From a candidate division CSSED10-310 bacterium (GTDB lineage: Bacteria > CSSED10-310 > JAFGDC01), in assembly GCA_016932295.1 (NCBI GenBank), contig JAFGDC010000518.1, positions 1 to 7,496 on the forward strand: DNA of 7,496 nucleotides, read 5' to 3'. How positions within the stretch are numbered: the stretch's first letter is position 1; the number at the start of each line of letters is the position of its first letter. The position numbers and the translations under genes were made by a program. Under the pieces are notes generated by a model. The model was not told where the DNA came from and made no database searches. It saw nothing but the letters and a program-made list of their open reading frames with translations. Shown piece after piece: positions 1 to 5,399 of the stretch.

Positions 1-477
1 ATGGATCCGATTGGTGTAGTACTTCTTTTTCGGCCAGTGATCGAAAACCCGGAAGGCGACGATATTCGATCCATCCGCTAAACGAGCCAGGGGGTGTGTT
101 TCCCGCAGGTCTTCCCTGAACACCCTCGTATAGGCATCATAATCTTTCAGCACTTCAATTATCCGCGACGCATCCGCCGAAATCAGGCCGATGGCCTTGG
201 CGCTGCGATTTTCACCGCCGGACTGTTCGAATTCCAACAGGGTCGGCGTCCCCGCCGCCAGGTGTTCGTACTCCGCCTGCGTCAGAACCAACACATCACT
301 CCGGCCGGCACTCGGCATACCCACCGCCTTCTTCACCATCCCCAACTGCATCTGCAGTTCCGGTACGTCGCGCAACGCGATCCAGTACGCCGGCACGGGA
401 TCACCAGCCAGCACAGCCACTGTCGAAATTCCACAGATACATAGACAGATCAGCATCCAACCACCTGCCCGCCACAT
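1..477 (-). CDS. Secreted SRPBCC/START-like domain protein, partial (C-terminus beyond left edge)
   Basis: The minus-strand frame from the ATG at 477 stays open for 159 codons to the window edge, so the C-terminus is missing. The first 24 residues form a signal peptide: a basic start (MWRAGG), a hydrophobic core and a plausible type I cleavage site after VLA. There is no good lipobox, although Cys 11, 13 and 15 are present. The segment at about residues 105-159 (RIIEVLKDYDAYTRVF, then VAFRVFDHWPKKKYY) resembles the first helix and early strands of SRPBCC/START-like lipid- or ligand-binding domains, which often read 'vl.D...y..f.p' and later 'WP.k.r.y'. The start is well supported: AGGAGG lies 6 bases upstream, inside the end of the phosphohydrolase gene, and the two genes are 1 bp apart, so translation is probably coupled. 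The product is predicted to be exported. The family assignment is by eye; the gene itself is much surer than its function. Confidence 0.6.
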   Translation of the reverse strand, partial: MWRAGGWMLICLCICGISTVAVLAGDPVPAYWIALRDVPELQMQLGMVKKAVGMPSAGRSDVLVLTQAEYEHLAAGTPTLLEFEQSGGENRSAKAIGLISADASRIIEVLKDYDAYTRVFREDLRETHPLARLADGSNIVAFRVFDHWPKKKYYTNRIH

Positions 478-478
478 G

Positions 479-3448
479 TCATTCCTCCTCTTCACTAAAA
501 CCGGGATACTCCGGTCTGTTCCCGGATGTGCGCCGCACCAGTTCCTCGTAGATAGCGATCCTGACCTTGAACAACTGGGCTTCGGTGATGCCGCTCTCGA
601 CGAATTGCTCCTGCTTGCGCTTATCCTCAATGATATCGATCACCGCCTGGCTGATGTCCTGATAGGAGGTGATCCCCCCCGCACCAGCGGCGGCGGTAAA
701 CTTCGCCTCGACGCTGTCGGCGATCATCAGCACCGCTGATTCAACCGATTGAGGCCTTGGACCCGGATACCGGAAGAGGTTGCTGTCCACCTTGCCGCTG
801 CTGGATTGCTTACGCGCCAGATTGTAGAAATAATAGGTCAGGGTGGTGCCGTGGTGCTCCCTGATGAGATCAATCACGGGTCGGGGCAACTGATGCTCTT
901 GGGCAAGCCGAACGCCATCCTCGATGTGACCGATGATGATCCGGGCACTTTCGTCCGGCGGCAGCAAATCGTGGGGATTCTGCCGGCCGGCTTCCAGGTT
1001 TTCTCCGAAATAGTCCGGTCTTGTCAGTTTGCCGAGATCATGATGGAGCGCCGCCACTTCCACCAGGTCGGCATTGGCGCCGATCGCGGCGGCGGCGCGG
1101 CGGGCGATTTCGGCGATCCCCTGGCTGTGTCGGTATGTGCCAGGTGCTTCACGGCTCAGGCGGTCCAGCAAGGGACTCTGGGATGGGTCCTTGAAACGGC
1201 TGAGCCGCAGCGCGGAAGCGGTACCCAGAAACTGCTCCATGGGCTGAAAGAGATAGAAACCAAGCAATGTCCACAATGCGCTGGAGAGGATACTCCACAG
1301 CATGAGGGTGATCAGCGGCTGCCCCAGGTTGGTGCCGACCCGCAGGGCGCGGATGTACGTAAACAACGCACGTGTGCCATCGATGATGGAAGGATCGGGC
1401 AGCCTGATGATGCCTTCCCAGGCCAGGGAAAGAATGAGCGCCACCACCGCCACGGCCCCGACCCGCAGACTCATGAGGGGAAACTTGCGCCGCGACTTGA
1501 CAAGATGTTCCTGGACGCATTTCCCCGCGGCATGAGCGGCGGCGAATCCGACCAGGATGAAGAAAACGAGGGCGCTGCTGGTCCCGCGTGCCACCAGCAC
1601 CAGGAACACGGCGGCGAACGTCACAAACGTGAACGCGAAGCGGCGGTTGATGGCCAGGGTGGCCTGCACCGCCAGGAGCCCAATCGGCAGCAGTGGCGCC
1701 GGGAACGGCATGGTCCAACTGCCAACTCGCATCAGTTCGGCGCTGGCCACCAGGATCGCCAGCAGGAAGACCACCACGCGGATCTGGCGGACATCACGGG
1801 CGTGAAACCGCCACAGATAGAATCCGAACGCAAAAAGAACCGCCGTTCCGGCCAGCGCCGCCAGCACACCCTGCACAATGAACAGCGGCGGCCGCTGCTC
1901 ACCCATCGCCTTGAGTCGCAACCGCGCCGAGGCATCGATCGAGGAACCTGCCGGCACAATGAGCTGACCGCGGCGATAATAATACGATTGCGCACTCCGA
2001 TAAAGGCGCTGCAGTTCCCGCTCCGCCTTGTCCAGTTCGAAACGGTAGGTCGCCTTGAAGGGATAAGCCCGCAGCACCTTCCAGTAATAGGTCAGTAATT
2101 CATCGTTGATCACCAGTTCACTGGTCAGCCAGTTGCTGACTTCATCGGCGCCGGCATCGACGGTCAGCACATCGTTCAACCGGATCTGCCGCTCCGCGGA
2201 TTCGACCGACGATCCGAGCAGGATCTGGGGATCCTCGTTGCCGAGCAGCTTGACGATCCGGCGGCGATCCTCCTCCGCGATCGCGCCACGCTCCTTGAAG
2301 GTGCGCGTCAGGACGCGCTGCAATCCATTGGTCAACTTGCGCTTCATCTCCTCGGTAAGCTGTTCGTCCATGGCTTGCCGCGTTTTCTGCTCTCCGAACA
2401 CATGGGTGTTCAGACGTTCGCGAAGTTGTTCCCGCAGCCGTTTCCTGCTCTTCTGGTTTTCCTCCCGCACCGACTGCATCCGTTCAATCAGAGTACGCGA
2501 GTCATCATCACTCAGATCGATGTCCTGTAACAACCGTTGCACGCCATCATCGAGAATTGACTGATCGCCGGGATACTGATCCAGCAGCGGGGGCACGGCC
2601 GGCGGCGGGGTCTGCCGGCGTTGCGCCACGGCTTGCCGCCATCCACCCCAAAGCCATTCCGCCGATACGGGAACCCCAAGATCGGATGTGATCCTGTCAG
2701 CCAAACTTCCAGGCAGTTCGGGATCACTCAGGAACACCCTGGTGGTATCTTTGTAGAATCCCTTCAAGATGTCGATCTGACCGGTATCGAGCGGCTTCCG
2801 ATCCTTGACCTGCATATCGGCGTTGATCTGATACGCCAACTCTATAAAGCGCTTGTCCAACCGCTGTTCGGCGGCCTGCAGAACACCCGCCAGTAACGTC
2901 CTGGCGGTGGCCGCTTGGCCGTCCCTCTCGGTGATCGACGATGGATAGCTGCTGCCCAGGTCATTGACCTCACGAATGAGGCGCCAGAAATCCCGGGTAT
3001 CGAGATTGCGGGAGCCGGCCGACCCCGTTGGAGTTGCGGGAGCAACAGCGCCCTGGCTCAAGCCGGCGGGCGGTGAAATGAGCTGAATAACCAACTGCGC
3101 CTGGGTGATCACGTCCGGGGCATTCAGGATGGAATCGAGTTGTTCCCCGGTAAGCCCCAGAGATGAAGTGCCTGGTGAGAAGATCAGGGTGTTGATACCG
3201 TCACTCAACTCCTTGAAGACCTTTTCATCGAAGACCAGGCATGGAGTGTAGCGGGTGCGGATGAGATCCACATCGGCGCGGCCGTCATAGAGGAAGTCGA
3301 ACGCGGCGCGGAGGCCGTGACTGGCTGTCGAGCCCTCCTCCGGGATCGGCGTACTCAGGTAGTCGTTCTCCATGACCAGAAAAAAAACAGGTGTCGCGGC
3401 CAGAAACAGGATCAGCATGATATAAAAATGGTCCTTGTTCATGTTCAC
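479..3448 (-). CDS. pgpH: PgpH-type 7TM-HD family phosphohydrolase (predicted c-di-AMP phosphodiesterase), unusually long
   Basis: This 989-residue membrane protein has one N-terminal membrane segment (about 8-26), a large extracytoplasmic region (about 27-520), a block of about seven membrane helices (521-735) and a cytosolic HD domain (about 765-970). The HD metal-binding residues of the PgpH family are all visible: H774 (TYRHS), H803-D804 (ALHHDLGK), H841 (GHIEDG), H865-H866 (REHHGTT) and D911 (MIADSVEA). The family hydrolyses cyclic di-AMP to pApA, so an active enzyme is expected. Residues 485-515 (YYRRGQLIVPAGSSID) match the end of the 7TM-HDED sensor domain. Family members such as the Listeria enzyme have roughly 720 residues; the excess lies in the N-terminal region, which includes a charged, probably coiled segment (about 320-400) and a Pro-rich linker (280-288). 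The start is either GTG at 3448 or ATG at 3442, two codons later. A weak AAAGAAG site sits 4 or 10 bases upstream respectively, and the later ATG has the more usual spacing. It is divergent from hdrC. Confidence 0.88.
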   Translation of the reverse strand: MNMNKDHFYIMLILFLAATPVFFLVMENDYLSTPIPEEGSTASHGLRAAFDFLYDGRADVDLIRTRYTPCLVFDEKVFKELSDGINTLIFSPGTSSLGLTGEQLDSILNAPDVITQAQLVIQLISPPAGLSQGAVAPATPTGSAGSRNLDTRDFWRLIREVNDLGSSYPSSITERDGQAATARTLLAGVLQAAEQRLDKRFIELAYQINADMQVKDRKPLDTGQIDILKGFYKDTTRVFLSDPELPGSLADRITSDLGVPVSAEWLWGGWRQAVAQRRQTPPPAVPPLLDQYPGDQSILDDGVQRLLQDIDLSDDDSRTLIERMQSVREENQKSRKRLREQLRERLNTHVFGEQKTRQAMDEQLTEEMKRKLTNGLQRVLTRTFKERGAIAEEDRRRIVKLLGNEDPQILLGSSVESAERQIRLNDVLTVDAGADEVSNWLTSELVINDELLTYYWKVLRAYPFKATYRFELDKAERELQRLYRSAQSYYYRRGQLIVPAGSSIDASARLRLKAMGEQRPPLFIVQGVLAALAGTAVLFAFGFYLWRFHARDVRQIRVVVFLLAILVASAELMRVGSWTMPFPAPLLPIGLLAVQATLAINRRFAFTFVTFAAVFLVLVARGTSSALVFFILVGFAAAHAAGKCVQEHLVKSRRKFPLMSLRVGAVAVVALILSLAWEGIIRLPDPSIIDGTRALFTYIRALRVGTNLGQPLITLMLWSILSSALWTLLGFYLFQPMEQFLGTASALRLSRFKDPSQSPLLDRLSREAPGTYRHSQGIAEIARRAAAAIGANADLVEVAALHHDLGKLTRPDYFGENLEAGRQNPHDLLPPDESARIIIGHIEDGVRLAQEHQLPRPVIDLIREHHGTTLTYYFYNLARKQSSSGKVDSNLFRYPGPRPQSVESAVLMIADSVEAKFTAAAGAGGITSYQDISQAVIDIIEDKRKQEQFVESGITEAQLFKVRIAIYEELVRRTSGNRPEYPGFSEEEE

Positions 3449-3456
3449 TATGCTTC

Positions 3457-3489
3457 TTTCAAACCGCTTTCAAACCGCTTCCGGACCGC
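3457..3489 (-). repeat. Three 11-bp tandem repeats just upstream of pgpH
   Basis: On the minus strand the unit GCGGTTTGAAA occurs twice exactly (3478-3468 and 3467-3457), preceded by a degenerate copy GCGGTCCGGAA (3489-3479). The 11-bp period puts each copy on the same face of the helix, the arrangement seen where response regulators of the OmpR/PhoB type bind direct repeats. The array ends about 9 bases before the GTG start and overlaps the weak AAAGAAG ribosome site. If TATAGT at 3507-3502 is the -10 element, the repeats lie in the transcribed leader, where bound protein would block transcription. Chance slippage is also possible. Confidence 0.6.
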
Positions 3490-3648
3490 TACGATATATC
3501 CACTATACATCTGCCATCCATCTACCGTACCGCTGCCTGAACGCTTTCATTCCGTTTCAGCTCTTCCACGCCCTGGCAGGCTAGGTTCCCGACTGTAATC
3601 CGTCATATTTAATCAGTTCAACCCGTAATAGTCCAGCTCCAACCCAAA

Positions 3649-3703
3649 CCGTCACCAGGCTTGGAATCACCACGCGGGCCGGAGGGTAAACCGGCGGTGA
3701 CGG
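3649..3703. repeat. Nested inverted repeat in the GC-rich middle of the intergenic region
   Basis: The outer arms CCGTCACC (3649-3656) and GGTGACGG (3696-3703) are perfectly complementary over 8 bp. The inner arms GCCGG (3678-3682) and CCGGC (3691-3695) enclose an 8-base loop. The right arms abut directly, so the two helices could stack, with a 21-base bulge on the left side. No U-tract follows on either strand, so it is not an intrinsic terminator. It might be a structured leader or a protein site, but GC-rich DNA gives such pairings by chance, so function is uncertain. Confidence 0.3.
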
Positions 3704-3847
3704 AGGAGGGGGCGCCGCGGCAAACGGATGGCTCAGTCTTGATCGGTCCACCGACCCCGGGGGGGGATGCCCGCGATTGCTGCCAGCGCTTGTTTCAGAT
3801 GGCATAAACCACATGAATAGTTGCTTTTAAGTATTTCAAGAATTTAT

Positions 3848-3876
3848 TTGGTGACTACCATGAAGTGTGATATAGC
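3848..3876 (+). promoter_or_regulatory. Possible sigma70-type promoter for the hdr operon
   Basis: TTGGTG (3848-3853) and TATAGC (3871-3876) are separated by 17 bases and sit in the AT-rich stretch before hdrC. The -35 matches the consensus at three of six positions and the -10 at four of six. Transcription would start near 3883, inside the perfect palindrome at 3881-3900, leaving a leader of about 100 bases before hdrC. The match is modest; the support is mainly the spacing, location and relation to the palindrome. Confidence 0.33.
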
Positions 3877-3880
3877 GGGT

Positions 3881-3900
3881 ATCCTTCCCGCGGGAAGGAT
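3881..3900. promoter_or_regulatory. Perfect 20-bp palindrome ahead of hdrC (operator or leader hairpin)
   Basis: The sequence ATCCTTCC-CGCG-GGAAGGAT is a perfect palindrome. As DNA it could bind a dimeric repressor at the start point of the candidate hdr promoter, whose -10 ends 4 bases earlier. As RNA it would fold into an 8-bp stem with a CGCG tetraloop, and its right arm (GGAAGGA) is an excellent Shine-Dalgarno site 6 bases ahead of the ATG at 3906, so folding would hide that site. The perfect symmetry is directly visible; the regulatory role is inferred. No U-tract follows, so it is not a standard terminator. Confidence 0.55.
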
Positions 3901-3905
3901 GAGGC

Positions 3906-4010
3906 ATGAGTGCAGAACTGAACATCATCAACAAAAAGTACGGATCCCCAACCGGGACGATTCAAGGGAGGCGGTCTATCCTATGGAGACGGCACAGGCT
4001 CAACGTTTGA
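3906..4010 (+). CDS. Possible 34-codon leader ORF overlapping the hdrC start
   Basis: An ATG at 3906 opens a 34-residue frame beginning MSAELNIINKKYGSP and ending at TGA 4008-4010. Its ribosome site (AAGGA, 6-base spacing) is better than that of hdrC, and it lies in the right arm of the palindrome. The frame overlaps the first 28 bases of hdrC in a different register, so ribosomes ending here could re-initiate at, or compete with, the hdrC start. The first 15 residues look like a real protein N-terminus, while the rest (GRRSILWRRHRLNV) looks like out-of-frame sequence. That could also mean a frameshift in an originally longer hdrC. No homologue is recognised. Confidence 0.3.
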   Translation: MSAELNIINKKYGSPTGTIQGRRSILWRRHRLNV

Positions 4011-4528
4011 TCGACGAGGTTAAGCGATTGACCTCTCAGGACCCGCTGCTGTGTTATCAATGCGGCAAATGTTCGGCGGGTTGCCCCATACGGGAATTCA
4101 TGGACTACTCGCCCAATCAGATCATCCGCTTCGTGCAGTTGGGCATGGTGGAAAAGGCCTTACGTTCCAAAACCATCTGGCTCTGCGCCGGGTGCCTGAC
4201 CTGTTCCACCCGGTGCCCGCAGGAATTCGATCTGGCCAAGTTGATGGATGCATTGCGGGAAGTGGCGCTGGCGCACGGCATCAAGCCAAGTGATTCAGAC
4301 GTCTACAAGTTCCACAAGGCATTTCTCAAGCAGATAGAGCAGAACGGCCGGGCATTCGAATTCGGTTTGATCCGCGACTACAAACTCAGCACATTTCACC
4401 TGTTCCAGGATGTGGACATCGCTCCGTCCATGTTCCTGAAAGGCAAGATCAGCTTGCGGCCCCACAGGATCAAGAACCTGGCGGCCATCAGGGGACTGTT
4501 CGAGCGGGTAAGGAAGCAGAAACGATGA
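3983..4528 (+). CDS. hdrC: HdrC: heterodisulfide reductase subunit C, iron-sulfur protein
   Basis: From the ATG at 3983 the product is 181 residues, the usual size for soluble HdrC. Two [4Fe-4S] motifs are intact: Cys 24, 27, 30, 34 (CYQCGKCSAGCP) and Cys 68, 71, 74, 78 (CAGCLTCSTRCP). HdrC relays electrons from the HdrA flavin to the HdrB active site. It lacks the membrane cytochrome domain of QmoC or HdrE-type fusions, so the complex is cytosolic. The frame is open further upstream, to a TTG at 3821, but those 54 residues (through the 3881-3900 palindrome) show no HdrC features. The chosen start puts the first cluster at the usual distance and has AAGGGAGG upstream, although the 11-base spacing is long. 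The stop overlaps the hdrB start by 4 bp (ATGA). The C-terminal about 80 residues are helical and basic, as in the family. Confidence 0.93.
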   Translation: METAQAQRLIDEVKRLTSQDPLLCYQCGKCSAGCPIREFMDYSPNQIIRFVQLGMVEKALRSKTIWLCAGCLTCSTRCPQEFDLAKLMDALREVALAHGIKPSDSDVYKFHKAFLKQIEQNGRAFEFGLIRDYKLSTFHLFQDVDIAPSMFLKGKISLRPHRIKNLAAIRGLFERVRKQKR

Positions 4529-5391
4529 AAGTTGGATATTTCCCGGGATGTTCTCTGACGGGCAGCGCCAAGGAATTCGACATCTCGTTGCGGGAGGTGT
4601 TGCGGGCCTTGGGAGTGGAGTTGCAGGAAATCGATGACTGGTCGTGCTGCGGCGCGTCTTCGGCGCACGTGGTCTCCAGGGTGCTGGCCACCGCGCTCCC
4701 CATGCGGGACCTGGTGCTGGCCGAGGAGCAGGGCATCGACCGCCTGCTGGTGCCTTGCGCAGCCTGTTATAATCGACTCATTTGCGCGCAGCATGAGATG
4801 CAACATGACCACGAACTGGGCGGCGAGGTTCGAGAGGCGCTGAGGAGCGACGCCGGGGGGAAGGTCGAGATACTCAACATCATCGAACTGCTCGCCGAGA
4901 TCGGAACCGATGCGCTGGCAGCGCGCAGTGAGGTCAAATTGGGCAGTGCCAGGGTGGCCTGTTATTATGGGTGCCTGCTCCTCAGACCCCATGATATCAC
5001 TGGCTTCGACGATGTTGAGCAGCCCGAGAGCATGGAGCGGCTGGTCAAGGCTATAGGTGCCGAACCGATCCAGTGGGGATTCAAGACCGAGTGCTGCGGC
5101 GGTGCTCATTCCATCAGCCATAAAAGGATCGTCGCCGACCTGTCCAAGCGTATTATCGACGATGCCAGGAGCAACGGCGCTAACCTGGTGGTGGTGGCCT
5201 GTCCCATGTGCCACACCAACCTCGACATGCGCCAGAAGGAGATCCGCAAGCACTATCCCGATCATGAAGAGTTGCCGGTGGTGTATATCACGGAGCTGCT
5301 TGGCCTTGCCTTGGGCATACATCGCAAGAAATTGGGGATCAACCTGCACTTCGTCAAGCTGCCCCAGCACATCGGCAAGGCCGCGAGTTAG
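4525..5391 (+). CDS. hdrB: HdrB: heterodisulfide reductase subunit B, two CCG domains
   Basis: This 288-residue protein is full length for soluble HdrB and has both cysteine-rich CCG domains complete. The first has C9 (FPGCS), C41-C42 (WSCCGASS) and C78/C81 (PCAAC). The second has C150 (CYYGC), C190-C191 (TECCGG) and C226/C229 (ACPMC). In methanogen HdrB these cysteines bind two unusual noncubane [4Fe-4S] clusters that reduce the CoM-S-S-CoB heterodisulfide, and the spacing here agrees with that pattern. The extra C146 is not needed for the motif. A bacterium would not be expected to use CoM-S-S-CoB, so the true acceptor is unknown; another disulfide or a low-molecular carrier is possible. 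The start overlaps the hdrC stop (ATGA), with AAGGAAG 8-10 bases upstream. The hdrB stop codon lies within the Shine-Dalgarno site of hdrA. Confidence 0.95.
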   Translation: MKVGYFPGCSLTGSAKEFDISLREVLRALGVELQEIDDWSCCGASSAHVVSRVLATALPMRDLVLAEEQGIDRLLVPCAACYNRLICAQHEMQHDHELGGEVREALRSDAGGKVEILNIIELLAEIGTDALAARSEVKLGSARVACYYGCLLLRPHDITGFDDVEQPESMERLVKAIGAEPIQWGFKTECCGGAHSISHKRIVADLSKRIIDDARSNGANLVVVACPMCHTNLDMRQKEIRKHYPDHEELPVVYITELLGLALGIHRKKLGINLHFVKLPQHIGKAAS

Positions 5392-5399
5392 GAGATACC

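Larger units (their letters stand above)
3449..3982. other. Divergent intergenic region between pgpH and hdrC
   Basis: This stretch of about 530 bp must contain the promoters for both units. I see no convincing conventional protein gene in it. A 77-codon minus-strand frame (3581-3814) is Pro-rich in the middle, has no clear Shine-Dalgarno site and matches nothing I recognise. The AT-rich parts lie close to pgpH (about 3490-3510) and to hdrC (about 3805-3875), as expected of promoters, while the middle (3660-3780) is very GC-rich and includes a CCCC-GGGGGGGG run at 3755-3766. On the minus strand, TATAGT (3507 to 3502) is a good -10-like hexamer for pgpH, but I find no acceptable -35 at the right distance. 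The tandem repeats, nested inverted repeat, palindrome and small ORF are listed separately. Confidence 0.7.

Noticed and set aside
191..739. Plus-strand open frame (182 codons) over the left edge genes
   Set aside because: It spans the junction of two well-supported minus-strand genes, and its product resembles nothing known to me.
749..2098. Long plus-strand open frame (449 codons) opposite pgpH
   Set aside because: It lies wholly antisense to a gene with clear HD and membrane motifs. Its product is rich in Arg, Gln, Gly and His, lacks recognisable domains and has the look of a complement-frame artefact of GC-rich codons.
3649..3703. Known riboswitch or tRNA in the intergenic region
   Set aside because: I found no conserved core of any riboswitch class I know and no tRNA arms with a T-loop and acceptor pairing.
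3755..3766. CCCC-GGGGGGGG run as a terminator or hairpin
   Set aside because: There is no loop and no T-tract; it is a homopolymer run and a possible sequencing-error site.
3581..3814. Minus-strand 77-codon frame with a Pro-rich centre in the intergenic region
   Set aside because: The PF-AAAPPPPSPP stretch recalls linkers of secretion or pilus proteins, but there is no good ribosome site, no signal peptide and no domain after the linker. A decayed remnant is possible but unsupported.
3821..3982. 54-residue N-terminal extension of hdrC from a TTG at 3821
   Set aside because: It has no ribosome site, runs through the palindrome and candidate promoter, and adds no HdrC-like sequence; HdrC proteins normally start close to the first cluster.
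4396..5370. Minus-strand open frame (324 codons) opposite hdrC and hdrB
   Set aside because: It is antisense to two genes with full cysteine motifs. Its His/Gln/Leu-rich product has no family likeness.
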